Source: an uncultured Eubacteriales bacterium (GTDB lineage: Bacteria; Bacillota; Clostridia; Lachnospirales; Lachnospiraceae). From it: a stretch of 55,739 nt of DNA. The stretch covers positions 1-55,739 of the forward strand of contig CASEML010000062.1 in assembly GCA_949289145.1 (NCBI GenBank), read 5' to 3'. Below, one piece after another: positions 9,312-19,698 of the stretch; positions within the stretch are counted from its first letter, which is position 1; the number at the start of each line of letters is the position of its first letter. The position numbers and the translations under genes are program-made. Below the pieces are notes generated by a model. It was not told where the DNA came from, did not search any database, and was given only the letters and a program-made list of their open reading frames with translations.

Positions 9312-10084
9312 TAAAGAAAGACAAGGAAAGAGAAGCCATAAAATTTGACGTAAAAGATTTGAATCTTTATTATGGCGATTTTCACGCACTGAAAAATATC
9401 AATATGCAGATACCGGAACATGAAATTACAGCATTCATCGGACCTTCCGGATGCGGTAAGTCAACTTTCTTAAAAACCATAAATCGTATGAACGATCTGG
9501 TAGAAAACGTGAAGATTGAAGGGAATATCTTATTGGACGGCGTGGATATTTACAGTGATATTGATGTGATAAAATTGCGTCAGAGAGTAGGGATGGTCTT
9601 TCAGCAGCCCAATCCTTTCCCTATGAGTATCTATGATAATGTGGCATATGGTCCGAGGATTCATGGAATTAAGAAAAAAAGTGAATTAGATGAAATCGTG
9701 GAGAGAAGTTTACAGCAGGCAGCTATTTGGGATGAAGTAAAGGACAGGTTAAAAAAGAATGCGTTAGGCTTATCAGGAGGGCAGCAGCAGCGTATCTGCA
9801 TTGCAAGAGCTTTAGCAGTAGAGCCGGAAGTTATTTTGATGGATGAACCTACTTCAGCCTTGGACCCTATTTCTACTTTGAAAATAGAAGATTTAGCAAT
9901 TGAGTTAAAAGAAAAGTATACCATTGTAATCGTTACTCACAATATGCAGCAGGCAAGCCGTATTTCCGACAAAACAGCTTTTTTCCTAACTGGAGATGTA
10001 GTAGAATATGGTGATACAATGGATATCTTTAATAATCCGCAAGACAAAAGAACAGAAGACTATATTACAGGAAGATTTGGTTAG
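9308..10084 (+). CDS. pstB: Phosphate ABC transporter ATP-binding protein PstB
   Basis: ATPase that powers phosphate import by PstCA. The 258-residue protein has a normal length and intact motifs: Walker [11 protein letters not shown]-loop [11 protein letters not shown], signature LSGGQQQR, Walker [13 protein letters not shown] and H-loop VTHNM. The start codon overlaps the pstA stop, and AAAGGAGAAAAGGC lies upstream. The phoU gene follows after 12 bases. Confidence 0.97.
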   Translation: MIKKDKEREAIKFDVKDLNLYYGDFHALKNINMQIPEHEITAFIGPSGCGKSTFLKTINRMNDLVENVKIEGNILLDGVDIYSDIDVIKLRQRVGMVFQQPNPFPMSIYDNVAYGPRIHGIKKKSELDEIVERSLQQAAIWDEVKDRLKKNALGLSGGQQQRICIARALAVEPEVILMDEPTSALDPISTLKIEDLAIELKEKYTIVIVTHNMQQASRISDKTAFFLTGDVVEYGDTMDIFNNPQDKRTEDYITGRFG

Positions 10085-10096
10085 GAGGAGCAGATT

Positions 10097-10741
10097 ATGT
10101 CTACAAGGCAGAGATATATGGCGGAATTAGAGGAGATGAATCAGAATGTGATTCAAATGAGTACGCTGATAGAAGAATCCATTGGAAAAGTGATACATGC
10201 GCTGAAAAATAAGGATTCTGAAGCGGCACATAAAATTATTGAAGATGATGATGCCATTGATGAAATGGAACGGAAGATTGAATCGGAATGTATTACTATC
10301 ATCGCAAAACAGCAGCCAGTGGCTAAGGATTTGCGACGTGTTACTTCCATTATGAGAATGATTTCTGACATAGAACGCATTGCTGATCATTGTGCAGATA
10401 TTTCAGAGTATATTATTCTTCTTTCTAAGGAGGAAAAAATTCCGTTGCCGATGTTAGTGGAAGATATGTTATTGAAGATGAAAGAAATGGTGATGGCGGC
10501 CATTGATAGTTTTGTGAATGAAGATTTAGAGAAGGCATATTATGTGAAGAAGGAAGATGATGTGGTAGATCATTATTTTGACCAGCTTTTACAGGATTTG
10601 TGTGTTGCTATGAAAAAGGACCCGGAATCAATAAGACAGTATGCTTATTTTATTATGATCATTAAATATATTGAACGAATGGCAGACCATGCCACTAATA
10701 TGGCAGAATGGAATATATTTATCATTACAGGGGATTTGTAA
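10097..10741 (+). CDS. phoU: Phosphate transport regulator PhoU
   Basis: A 214-residue, all-helical PhoU with two three-helix repeats. Each repeat carries the metal-binding E-R-x-x-D-H signature (IERIADHCADI near residue 94 and IERMADHATNMAEW near the C-terminus). PhoU connects transporter state to the PhoR kinase and represses Pho signalling when phosphate is plentiful. The gene has an AGGAGG site and lies between pstB and phoR, the expected place for that role. Confidence 0.96.
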   Translation: MSTRQRYMAELEEMNQNVIQMSTLIEESIGKVIHALKNKDSEAAHKIIEDDDAIDEMERKIESECITIIAKQQPVAKDLRRVTSIMRMISDIERIADHCADISEYIILLSKEEKIPLPMLVEDMLLKMKEMVMAAIDSFVNEDLEKAYYVKKEDDVVDHYFDQLLQDLCVAMKKDPESIRQYAYFIMIIKYIERMADHATNMAEWNIFIITGDL

Positions 10742-10744
10742 TCT

Positions 10745-12502
10745 ATGAAGAAAAAGCTTTTTATTACTTACTTTATTATTGCCTTAGTCACTATGCTTGC
10801 CGTGGGAGGAACTTTATTTCTAAAAGGATATTCCTCTCTGGTAAAGCAGAGCGAAGAGGGATATATGGTACAGACACAATTGTTGGCAGCTGTTTTTGAG
10901 GCGGATTTTCCGGGAGAAGAAAATTTAAATCAATTAGTAGAAAAGTATGCAGAAGAATATAATGTGAGAATTACAATCGTGTCAGAGGCAGGAAACGTAG
11001 TGGCAGAAAGCAGCGGTGACTATGAGGACATAGAAAATCATTCCAACCGTATAGAGATTAAGAAGGCTTTAGAAGGCGAAAAGTATAGTGTAAGAAGATA
11101 TTCGAAAACTTTAGGTGTGGAGTGTATGTATTGTGCAGCACCTCTAGTGACAGAAGAGTTTCGCGGTGTGATTCGTATTGCGGTTCCATTGGAAGAACTA
11201 AAGAGTATGGAGTATGGTTTTTTGAAATCTGTTGTGTTGGCAGTGATAGCCATATCGGCAGCAATTCTTTTACTGGCTGTCTACTTTAGTAATTATATTA
11301 CAAAGCCCTTAGATGAAGTTACAAATGCGGCAAGAAAGATTGCAAAAGGAGATTTACAGGTTAAAATATATACCAGACAGAAAAATCAGATTGGAGTATT
11401 TGCTGATGCATTTAATTCCATGGTGGAAAAATTAAAAAATAATATGGCGGTATTATATGCCAGAAATAATGAACTAGAAGCTATCTTGTATAGTATGGAT
11501 AATGGTGTAGTGGCCATTGACAAAGATAATAAAATTATTTTCTGTAATCAGGAATTTAAATCCCTCACAGACCGGGAGAACGATGATGTAACAGGACTTC
11601 CTATTTATCATGTGTTGCGCAATCAGATACTTTATGACGTGATTGATAAAGTAAAGGAAACAGGAGATTCCATAACAAAAGAAGGCAACCTTTATCGAGA
11701 AGAAGAATGTATTATGAAAATCAGTGGTACTCCTTTATATGATTTGTATGAGAAAAAGGAAAATAAAACAGTAGGGGTATTGCTCATATTTGAAGATGTT
11801 ACTCAGATTAGAAAGCTAGAGCATATGAGGAGTGAGTTTGTGTCCAACGTATCTCACGAATTTAAAACACCACTCACATCTATTCGCGGATTTGTGGATA
11901 CCTTAAAAAATGGTGCCATTCATGATGAAAAATTTGCCTTGAAATTTTTAGATATAATTGATATTGAAACAGAGCGGCTGTATAATTTGATTCAGGATAT
12001 CTTGCTGCTGTCGGAAATCGAGAATAATAACGATTATAATGTAAAAGAGAACAATATAAAGGAGATTGTGGGTGACGTGATTACCCTGTTACATCCTAAG
12101 GTAAAGAAAAATGTAGATTTAAAATATGAGGCAGATGCCTATATCCGGCCTTATACTTGCAATGCGGACCGCATAAAGCAGTTGATGATTAATTTGATAG
12201 ATAATGCTATTAAATATACAGAAAACGGCACCATACTTGTAACGTGCTCCAGTGACGGAAATTTCTTATATTTAAGTGTTCAGGATACAGGAAAAGGAAT
12301 AGAAAAGGAATGTCTTGACAGAATATTTGAAAGGTTTTATCGTGTAGATAAAAGTCGTTCCAGTAAAACGGGCGGTACCGGTCTAGGCTTATCCATTGTA
12401 AAACATATTGTAGAGATGTACAATGGGGATATTGAAGTGGAAAGCGAAGTTTTGGTTGGAACTAAATTTTTAGTAAAGCTGCCGTATCAGACGGTATCGT
12501 AA
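10745..12502 (+). CDS. phoR: Phosphate-sensing type sensor histidine kinase PhoR
   Basis: A 585-residue membrane histidine kinase. Domain order: helix 1 (about 5-25), extracytoplasmic sensor region (26-155), helix 2 (about 158-182), HAMP (about 183-235, TKPLDEVTNAARKIAKGDL), PAS (about 240-355), HisKA with phosphoacceptor near residue 371 in NVSHEFKTPLTSIRGF, and HATPase with NLIDNAIKYTENG, DTGKGI and GGTGLGLSIVKHIVEMY. This is PhoR/WalK/ResE architecture. The position after pst-phoU and before an OmpR-type regulator assigns it to phosphate. It starts 3 bases after phoU. Confidence 0.92.
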   Translation: MKKKLFITYFIIALVTMLAVGGTLFLKGYSSLVKQSEEGYMVQTQLLAAVFEADFPGEENLNQLVEKYAEEYNVRITIVSEAGNVVAESSGDYEDIENHSNRIEIKKALEGEKYSVRRYSKTLGVECMYCAAPLVTEEFRGVIRIAVPLEELKSMEYGFLKSVVLAVIAISAAILLLAVYFSNYITKPLDEVTNAARKIAKGDLQVKIYTRQKNQIGVFADAFNSMVEKLKNNMAVLYARNNELEAILYSMDNGVVAIDKDNKIIFCNQEFKSLTDRENDDVTGLPIYHVLRNQILYDVIDKVKETGDSITKEGNLYREEECIMKISGTPLYDLYEKKENKTVGVLLIFEDVTQIRKLEHMRSEFVSNVSHEFKTPLTSIRGFVDTLKNGAIHDEKFALKFLDIIDIETERLYNLIQDILLLSEIENNNDYNVKENNIKEIVGDVITLLHPKVKKNVDLKYEADAYIRPYTCNADRIKQLMINLIDNAIKYTENGTILVTCSSDGNFLYLSVQDTGKGIEKECLDRIFERFYRVDKSRSSKTGGTGLGLSIVKHIVEMYNGDIEVESEVLVGTKFLVKLPYQTVS

Positions 12503-12512
12503 GGAGTTTGAA

Positions 12513-13220
12513 ATGGGAAAAGTAATTCTTGCAGTAGATGATGAAGAACATATTTTAGAATTATTGGTATACAATTTAGAAAGCAATGGTTTCCGGGTGC
12601 TGACTGCAGACAGCGGAGAAGAAGGTCTTGAAATACTGAAAAAAGAAGCTGTTGATTTAGTACTTTTAGATATCATGCTTCCCGGAATTGATGGGATGGA
12701 AATGTTGAAAAGGATACGAAAAAATCCTAATACAGCAGAACTTCCGGTAATTATGCTAACTGCAAAAAGTGAAGAGATCAACAAAGTTTTAGGGTTGGAA
12801 GTAGGTGCAGATGATTACATCAGCAAGCCCTTTGGAATTTATGAACTGGTGGCAAGAGTAAAAGCAGTTTTAAGAAGAAGTGAGAGAAGTAAGGCGTCAC
12901 CGGCAGCAGTAGAAGATGAGGATGAAATTATTACCATTGATAAAATTGTAATCAACAATACCACTCATGAAGTGATGGTAGACGGGAAACCGGTGGAGTT
13001 GGCACTGAAGGAATTTGAACTGCTTTATGTGCTGGCAAAACACCGGACCCGTGTGTTCTCCAGAGAAACTTTATTAGATAAAATTTGGGGATACGAATAT
13101 GCCGGAGAGACTAGAACGGTAGACGTACATATCAGAAATTTAAGAAAAAAAATAGAAGAAGATGACAATAAACCTAAATATATTAAGACGGTAAGAGGAG
13201 TAGGATATAAATTTTCCTGA
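12513..13220 (+). CDS. phoP: OmpR-family response regulator PhoP
   Basis: A 235-residue regulator. The receiver has acidic DDEE near the N-terminus, the phosphoacceptor Asp in VLLDIMLPG (about residue 52) and Lys in SKPFG. The C-terminal winged helix runs from about residue 135 (EFELLYVLAKHRTRVFSRETLL, read in two parts, to YEYAGETRTVDVHI and VRGVGYKF). An AAGGAG site lies 10 bases after the phoR stop. It is the presumed partner of PhoR and the likely binder of the Pho-box repeat before pstS. The order kinase-then-regulator is the reverse of that in Bacillus. Confidence 0.92.
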   Translation: MGKVILAVDDEEHILELLVYNLESNGFRVLTADSGEEGLEILKKEAVDLVLLDIMLPGIDGMEMLKRIRKNPNTAELPVIMLTAKSEEINKVLGLEVGADDYISKPFGIYELVARVKAVLRRSERSKASPAAVEDEDEIITIDKIVINNTTHEVMVDGKPVELALKEFELLYVLAKHRTRVFSRETLLDKIWGYEYAGETRTVDVHIRNLRKKIEEDDNKPKYIKTVRGVGYKFS

Positions 13221-13436
13221 TTTGTTCGTTTTCAAGAGCAGCTCATAAAGTAATGACTCCCTTATGCGGTCTGTGGCAGTAAACCAAACAGTTGAGTTGG
13301 TGCTGCTAATGAGTGTCGGTAAAGCCCAACAAACCCGAAATGCTACGAATGTGAAACAATAGTTGCAATCATAGGCTTTTTCATGTAGAATAAATATTGA
13401 CATGATGAGAAAATATTGCGGGGCAGGTGTGGAGAA
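13221..13436 (+). other. Possible structured leader before the GGDEF/EAL gene
   Basis: A 216-base gap without a credible ORF. The clearest element is the hairpin 13276-13306, where GCAG and ACCAA pair with TTGGT and CTGC around a 9-base loop. It is followed by GC-rich single-stranded-looking stretches (GTCGGTAAAGCCCAACAAACCC). I compared it by eye with c-di-GMP class I and II, SAM, purine, TPP, glycine and T-box consensus and saw no match. It may be an unclassified cis-acting RNA; evidence is limited to one hairpin and base composition. Confidence 0.3.
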
Positions 13437-16127
13437 ATGGGTATACAAATCAACGATGGAAATCTAACAATTGAAAAATTTTCATCTCTGATACAGGGAG
13501 AAGAATTGCAGTATATACAAGATAGCTATGCACAAGTTGCACAGCTTTTTGTTGTTTGTTCGGACGCAGAAGGCCATCGTATTACGGAATATTCCGGTGC
13601 GAAAGAGGAACTTAAATTTATTTTGGACAAGGTGAAACCCCGCTATTATGATTTGCTGGTGGAGCAGCTTAGAGACAATCCATATGAGGAACAGATCATT
13701 GTGGATACCGATTGGCCATGGGTAAAATTAATCGGAGCAGCCATTGCAGTTGGCAGTAAACCGATTATTTTATGGTGCAGTTATGCGGTGTTAAAAGATG
13801 TAGATATACCGGAGGATGAAGCGAGGCAGTGGGACAAGATAAAAACAAGAGTGACCAAAGATGAAATGAGCAGCAGAATGGAATTGTCTAGAGTTCTGAT
13901 GGAAAAGCTGTTTGCCGAAGCGTTTCTTGTGACTAATGCCAAGGAAGAAGCAGAAAAGTGCAGATTGGCAGAGCAAAAGATGAAAAGGGAACTTCATAAA
14001 AATGAAACAATGGCTTCCATAGTAAGAAATTTGGAATCGGCAGAAGAATTTGAAGTGCTGGCTAAGAATATTATTACGTTGGCAGGAAGATATTTGGGGA
14101 CGGACATTGCAAATATATTTAAAGTACATAAAGCAGAAGAAACTATGGAGGTAATATGTCATTGGGCGGAACAGGAAGCAAATAACTGTTTTCAGGATGG
14201 CAGTAAAATTTCAAACAGTGAATGGGCATTGAACAATGAACGCCCGGTGTTTATTTCATCTGGTATGCAGCTTCCGGCTTTCAGCCGTCAAAAATTTTCA
14301 GAATATGGAATTCGGGCCATTGCAGCGCTTCCGATTTATGTCAATGAGGAAGTAGCAATGTATGTGAATTTTATAGAAACTTCAAAAAAACGTGTTTGGG
14401 AATTGGCAGATATACAGTTTTTAGGAGATGTGGCAAAAATTATTCAAAGTATTCTGGCAAAGCGGATCGCAAAGAATTCTCTGGCAGGTTCCTATACAGC
14501 ATTAGTGAAAATTTTAGAAAATGTGGGAAGCGGTATTCTAGTTACAGATAAACATACAGACGAGGTCCTGTTTATTAATAAAATTATCAGCAAAAATTTT
14601 TCTGAGGAGTTGGCAAAGGGAAACTTAAGCCAAGTACTTCGCAAAGGAAGGAAAATTAACTATAATTCCAATTATTTAGAATATTTTGCAGAGAGAACTA
14701 AGCGTTGGTATGATTTATATTATACGGAGCTTTCGTGGGTGGACGGCAGAGAAGTGGTTCTTTGTTCCTGTTATGATGTTACGGACAAGCGCAATTATCA
14801 GAAAAAGATAGAGCAGCAGGCAAACAATGATTTCCTGACGGGACTGTATAACCGTATGCGCTGCGAGCGTGATTTAAAGAAATACCTGGCAGATGTGAAA
14901 CATAACGGTTTGCGTGGTTCCTTATTCTATATGGATTTGGATAACTTTAAAAATATCAATGATGGTTTGGGGCATCAGTATGGTGATATTCTTTTGCAGA
15001 AACTTTCAGGCAGACTGCGGACAATTCCAGAGATCGCAAAGACTTGTTACCGTATGGGAGGTGATGAGTTCATTATCATCCTTCCGGAAAAACATTATGA
15101 GAAGAAAGATGAAATACTAAATCGTTTGATGCAGATATGCAACCAGCCGTGGCATTTGAACGGGGCAGATTATTATTGCACCATGAGTGTTGGTGTGGTG
15201 GATTTTCCTGAAAATGGACAGGAGGCCAGTGATTTAATTAAGAAAGCGGATATTGCCATGTATGAGGCAAAGAAAGCAGGAAAGAACAGGATTCATTTTT
15301 ATACAGAGGAATCTGGTTCCTCATCTTTGAAACGATTTGATATGGAAAAAAATATGCGCGATTCCAGCAATGATGGATATCGTGACTTTATTGTTTATTA
15401 TCAGCCCATTATTTGTGTTGGTAAGGATGGAGAAATGCGCTGCAGCGGTGCGGAAGCTTTGATTCGCTGGAAACATGCGACTATGGGTTTTGTTTCACCG
15501 GCAGAATTTATTCCGCTAGCAGAGTATCTGGGGCTTATCAATCCTATTGGTTCTTATGTACTTCGGCAGGCATGTAAGGCATGCAGAAATTGGAATGAGC
15601 TGGGACATCCGGATTACAAGGTAAATGTCAACCTGTCGGTAGTGCAATTGTTACAAAATGATATTGTAGATATCATAAGAACAACAGTAGAGGAGACAGG
15701 AATTAATCCCAAGAATCTTACCTTGGAGGTAACAGAAAGTCTTGCAATCAATGATATGAAGCGAATGAAACAGGTGCTTTCGGAAATTCGTAAACTGGGC
15801 ATAAAAATTGCTCTGGATGATTTTGGGACAGGCTATTCTTCACTAAATCATATTAAAGAGATACCCCTTGATGTAATTAAGATCGACCAGACTTTTGTAA
15901 CAGAGATTGAGCAGGACGATTATGCCAAGGCATTTATCAAAATGATAAGTGAACTGGCAGTGGCTTTAGGACTTCATGTATGCGTGGAAGGAATTGAGCG
16001 GAAGGAACAGCTTAACATTGTGCAAAATTTGGACATTGAGTATATACAAGGGTTTTACTTCGATAAGGCAATTCCTTTAGAAGAATACGAAACCAAGTAC
16101 GTTTTCAACAGTGGGGGAATTAAATAA
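13437..16127 (+). CDS. PocR/GAF/GGDEF/EAL cyclic-di-GMP turnover protein
   Basis: A bifunctional c-di-GMP enzyme candidate of about 896 residues, with no membrane helix. Order: PocR-like sensor (about 10-125, LQYIQDSYAQVAQLF and GHRITEYSG), coiled coil (about 155-200), GAF (about 205-345), degenerate PAS-like segment (about 355-455), GGDEF (about 460-620) and EAL (about 640-890). The cyclase site is intact (MGGDEF near residue 540). The phosphodiesterase keeps AEALIRW, VNVNLS, EVTES, DDFGTGYSSL, IKID and EGIE. ATG 13437 is preferred; TTG 13416 is an alternative, and neither has an ideal site. The next gene starts 15 bases downstream, so this enzyme heads the DUF5717/5716-like operon. Confidence 0.9.
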   Translation: MGIQINDGNLTIEKFSSLIQGEELQYIQDSYAQVAQLFVVCSDAEGHRITEYSGAKEELKFILDKVKPRYYDLLVEQLRDNPYEEQIIVDTDWPWVKLIGAAIAVGSKPIILWCSYAVLKDVDIPEDEARQWDKIKTRVTKDEMSSRMELSRVLMEKLFAEAFLVTNAKEEAEKCRLAEQKMKRELHKNETMASIVRNLESAEEFEVLAKNIITLAGRYLGTDIANIFKVHKAEETMEVICHWAEQEANNCFQDGSKISNSEWALNNERPVFISSGMQLPAFSRQKFSEYGIRAIAALPIYVNEEVAMYVNFIETSKKRVWELADIQFLGDVAKIIQSILAKRIAKNSLAGSYTALVKILENVGSGILVTDKHTDEVLFINKIISKNFSEELAKGNLSQVLRKGRKINYNSNYLEYFAERTKRWYDLYYTELSWVDGREVVLCSCYDVTDKRNYQKKIEQQANNDFLTGLYNRMRCERDLKKYLADVKHNGLRGSLFYMDLDNFKNINDGLGHQYGDILLQKLSGRLRTIPEIAKTCYRMGGDEFIIILPEKHYEKKDEILNRLMQICNQPWHLNGADYYCTMSVGVVDFPENGQEASDLIKKADIAMYEAKKAGKNRIHFYTEESGSSSLKRFDMEKNMRDSSNDGYRDFIVYYQPIICVGKDGEMRCSGAEALIRWKHATMGFVSPAEFIPLAEYLGLINPIGSYVLRQACKACRNWNELGHPDYKVNVNLSVVQLLQNDIVDIIRTTVEETGINPKNLTLEVTESLAINDMKRMKQVLSEIRKLGIKIALDDFGTGYSSLNHIKEIPLDVIKIDQTFVTEIEQDDYAKAFIKMISELAVALGLHVCVEGIERKEQLNIVQNLDIEYIQGFYFDKAIPLEEYETKYVFNSGGIK

Positions 16128-16142
16128 TAGGAAGTGATTACA

Positions 16143-19100
16143 GTGTACATATCTTTGGAAAAATACAGCAAAGAACAGTTTGAATATGAGCTGCCTGAAT
16201 TGACATTATCCACGCCGAGAGTGGAGTGTAACATGTATCAGGGAGAAAATTATAAAGGTACCTTTGAAATTAACGGAAACCGTGAAATTCAAGGGTTTCT
16301 TATTGTATCATCGCCGAGAATGCACTGTATGTCTAATTCTTTTAGTGGAACTCACAATGTAATTGAATTTGAATTTAACAGCCTTGGTATGAGCGAGGGG
16401 GAAGTAGTCAAAGGAAAGTTTGAAATTATCAGCAATGGAGGGGAATATAGTCTCCCTTTTGTGGCAACCATTGAAAAATGCCATATGGATTCTTCTATGG
16501 GAAGTATCAAAAATTTATTTCATTTTGCTAATTTAGCGCAGAATTCATGGGGAGAAGCTTTGAAAATATTTGAAAGCAGACAGTTTCCTAAAATTTTCGC
16601 CAGCCATGACAGACAGTTTCTGCCATTATATGAAGGACTTTTGAAAAATTCCGATAAAAATTATGCCATGGAAGAATTTCTCATTTCCATACGTAAGAAA
16701 GAACAGGTGTGGTTACAGGTAGGCGAACAGCAGGAAGTGCTTCATGAAATTTCCGGTGACATTCGGGAAACGATTCCCTTGACAAAGAACAATCCGGGAT
16801 ATTTTGAGGTTATGGTGGAGTCGGATGCACCATTTTTAATACCTTATAAGAAATATCTTCATGAAGAAGATTTTGTGGGAAGTCTTTGTCCGTTTCAGTA
16901 TTATATCAAATACCACATGCTTCATGGCGGGAAAAATATAGGGCGTTTGATTTTTACCACTACGAGACAGCGTATTGAATTTACAGTAATTGCACTGCGT
17001 AAAAGAGAAACAGAAAAAGAAAAGAGCACAGAGCGGCATGTAATGGTGGAACTGGCTGAGGCGTACACCGCCTTTCGCACCAGAAAAATGAATAGCCACA
17101 GCTGGGTGAAAACCTCTCTGGATATCATAAATAGAGCACAGGCGCAGTCCAAAGAGCAGGTGTTTTTAGAGCTGTACAAGGTACAACTGTTGCTGGCAGA
17201 AAAGCGGATGGAGGAAGCGTGGTATGTGCTTAAGAATTCCATTGACGCAAGGCGGTTAAAAAGGAATGATACAGAGCATTACTGCTATTATCTGTATCTT
17301 TTGGCGTTGGCTGAGCAGAAAGAAAGCACCAGAGACAAGGCTTTACAGACAGTGATGGAAGCTTCCAAGATGTATGATAAGAGCTGGAAATTATTCTGGA
17401 TCAAGCTGCATATACAGGAAGAGTATGAATTAAATCGGCAAAAAAAGTATGATGATATAAAAGAATTTTGTGCTTATGGCTGCTATAATCCTGTGATTTA
17501 TATGGAAGCTGTAAATGTGCTGCGGAAGGATATCAGTGTTTTGAACCGGTTGGATTCCTTTGAATTAAAAGTGCTGTTGTGGGCAGCAAAAAACAATCAG
17601 ATTACGCAGGACATGGCGGAAAGAATTGTATATCTTGCATCTAAGATGACAGAATATCCTCCAATGCTTCATAAAATACTGACAGAGTGTTATATAAAAT
17701 ATCCTACAACGGAAACAGTGCGGGCTGTGTGCAGTATTTTGATACGGAATGACAGGAGGGAAAACAAATACTTTTACTGGTATGAGCTGGGAATACGCAA
17801 TGATTTAAAAATAACAAAGCTGTATGAGTATTATTTAATGTCCCTTGATACAAAAGTATATCATATACTGCCCAAAAATGTGATGATGTATTTTTTATAT
17901 CAGTGTGATTTGGATTATAAAAGGAAGGCGTATTTATATGTTAATCTTATAAAAAATGGGCAAGCTTACGGTGATTTGCTGGAAAAACATCGGGAGCAGG
18001 CAGAGAAATTTGCTTTGAAGGAAGTGTTAGAACGCCATATCAATGAGGATTTGGCATACTTATATGAGCATTTGATTAGAAAAGAGCATATTGATGAAAA
18101 AATGGCAGAGGCTCTTGTTTCCGTAATGTTTGTTCACAAGATTAAAGTAAATATAGAAAATGTACAACAGATTGTAGTGCGTCATGGTGCTTTATATTAT
18201 GAAGAAAGCTTTATATGCAATAAAGGGGAAGCTTATGTAAATATATACAATCATTCCTATGTACTTTTTGGAGAAGACGGCTATGGAAGAAGATTTCCTA
18301 TTCAATCCGTATCGGACCCCATACGGCTGTATCACAATCCAGAAGTGGAAGAAATATGTTTTCAATTAGCAAAAAGTGAGATTGGAATTTATGTTCACAA
18401 GCTGATTGACCGGGGCTCCTATTTGAAAGTAGATCAGGGGAATGTGCAGCAGCTGCGCAGGATTTCGAAAAGTCTGATCGTAAAGCAAGAAGAAAAGAAG
18501 GAATTTTACGGCAAAATTGCGGATTATTATTATGAAAGCGATCAGATGGAAGAACTGGATAATTATCTGCTAGAAGTGGCATTGGAAGAATTGCCTCAGA
18601 AAGACAGAGTGCGCATTATAGAATATATGATCATGAGAGATATGTATGAAAAGTCTTATAATTATGTAAAGACTTATGGTGCAGAAGGAATTAATAATAA
18701 ATTACTTTTAAGAGTATGCAGTTTATTCTTGAGAGAAAATCCCGAAGGATATGCAGAAGATGAAAGCTTTTGCCGACTGTGTCACTATCTTTATGATAAA
18801 GGGAAATATGATACAGTGCTGTTATCCTATCTCATTAAGTATTATCAAGGAAATTTAGGACAGATGCGAAAAGTATGGAAGTCTTCGAAAGAATTGGGAC
18901 TGGATAATTATGAACTGGAAGAAAGGCTGTTGGTACAGTCTTTGTTTGCCCATTCCCATGTGGAAGAACTGATCACTATTTTTGAGGACTATGTAAGGCA
19001 GGGAGCAAGACCAAGTATTGAAAGAGCTTTTATGATTAATCAGTCCTATGAATATTTCGTAAAACAAAATATCATAGAAGAAGCCGTATTAAATCGGCTT

Positions 19101-19685
19101 TATCATATGTTTGCCGAGGGAGAGGAACTTCCGGATATTTGCAAGTTTGCGCTTTTACAGGGTTTTTCGGAGCAGGAAGAAAAGATAAGGGAATATGAAT
19201 CTGTGTTAAAGCCTTTGGTGGCAGAAATGCTGCAAAAAAGGAAGTATTTTGAATTTTTGAAAAAGTATCCATATAGACTGCCGGAAGCAGTATTTTTGTT
19301 GGACAAGACATTGCTGGAATACAGGGAAAATCCATCGGGTACCACGCAGATTCATTATATTCAGGAAGAAAATCAGGAAAATGAATATCAGGTGGAGCCT
19401 TTAAAGCAGATATATCCCGGAGTGGAGACAAAGGAATTTATTTTGTTTTTTGGCGAAGCATTGCAATATTATCTCACCAAAAGCGGACAGGAGGGGGATG
19501 CAGTGGTGGAAAGCGGCAGACTGATGCGCTCAGAGGTTCCCGTTACCCAGGGAGAAAGCCGTTATGAGCTGTTGAATGATATGTTGATCAGTTATGCTAT
19601 GCGGGATGAAAAAACATTACAGGTACTAATTGATAAATACTTAAAGGAAGATTACATTGCAGAACATGTATTTTCCATAAAATAA
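16143..19685 (+). CDS. Large DUF5717-like protein with beta domains and helical repeats
   Basis: About 1180 residues, without signal peptide or membrane helix. I recognise it as resembling the Lachnospiraceae DUF5717 family; this is from memory. Residues about 1-120 are beta-rich and Ig-like (YKGTFEINGNREIQGFLIVSS, split here; GGEYSLPFVATIEK). A second beta region spans about 180-290. From about 300 to the end it is helical with TPR/HEAT-like repeats (for example EQVFLELYKVQLLLAEKRMEEA). GTG 16143 is preferred because AGGAAG lies 8 bases upstream; GTG 16134 sits within that site. It starts right after the GGDEF/EAL gene and 13 bases before the ATPase-like gene, so it is probably a scaffold in one complex. 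Function is unknown. Confidence 0.8.
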   Translation: MYISLEKYSKEQFEYELPELTLSTPRVECNMYQGENYKGTFEINGNREIQGFLIVSSPRMHCMSNSFSGTHNVIEFEFNSLGMSEGEVVKGKFEIISNGGEYSLPFVATIEKCHMDSSMGSIKNLFHFANLAQNSWGEALKIFESRQFPKIFASHDRQFLPLYEGLLKNSDKNYAMEEFLISIRKKEQVWLQVGEQQEVLHEISGDIRETIPLTKNNPGYFEVMVESDAPFLIPYKKYLHEEDFVGSLCPFQYYIKYHMLHGGKNIGRLIFTTTRQRIEFTVIALRKRETEKEKSTERHVMVELAEAYTAFRTRKMNSHSWVKTSLDIINRAQAQSKEQVFLELYKVQLLLAEKRMEEAWYVLKNSIDARRLKRNDTEHYCYYLYLLALAEQKESTRDKALQTVMEASKMYDKSWKLFWIKLHIQEEYELNRQKKYDDIKEFCAYGCYNPVIYMEAVNVLRKDISVLNRLDSFELKVLLWAAKNNQITQDMAERIVYLASKMTEYPPMLHKILTECYIKYPTTETVRAVCSILIRNDRRENKYFYWYELGIRNDLKITKLYEYYLMSLDTKVYHILPKNVMMYFLYQCDLDYKRKAYLYVNLIKNGQAYGDLLEKHREQAEKFALKEVLERHINEDLAYLYEHLIRKEHIDEKMAEALVSVMFVHKIKVNIENVQQIVVRHGALYYEESFICNKGEAYVNIYNHSYVLFGEDGYGRRFPIQSVSDPIRLYHNPEVEEICFQLAKSEIGIYVHKLIDRGSYLKVDQGNVQQLRRISKSLIVKQEEKKEFYGKIADYYYESDQMEELDNYLLEVALEELPQKDRVRIIEYMIMRDMYEKSYNYVKTYGAEGINNKLLLRVCSLFLRENPEGYAEDESFCRLCHYLYDKGKYDTVLLSYLIKYYQGNLGQMRKVWKSSKELGLDNYELEERLLVQSLFAHSHVEELITIFEDYVRQGARPSIERAFMINQSYEYFVKQNIIEEAVLNRLYHMFAEGEELPDICKFALLQGFSEQEEKIREYESVLKPLVAEMLQKRKYFEFLKKYPYRLPEAVFLLDKTLLEYRENPSGTTQIHYIQEENQENEYQVEPLKQIYPGVETKEFILFFGEALQYYLTKSGQEGDAVVESGRLMRSEVPVTQGESRYELLNDMLISYAMRDEKTLQVLIDKYLKEDYIAEHVFSIK

Positions 19686-19698
19686 GGTGGTGATTTGT

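Noticed and set aside
13221-13436. A c-di-GMP riboswitch before the GGDEF/EAL gene
   Set aside because: The class I and class II consensus elements as I recall them are not present; kept only as an unclassified possible leader.
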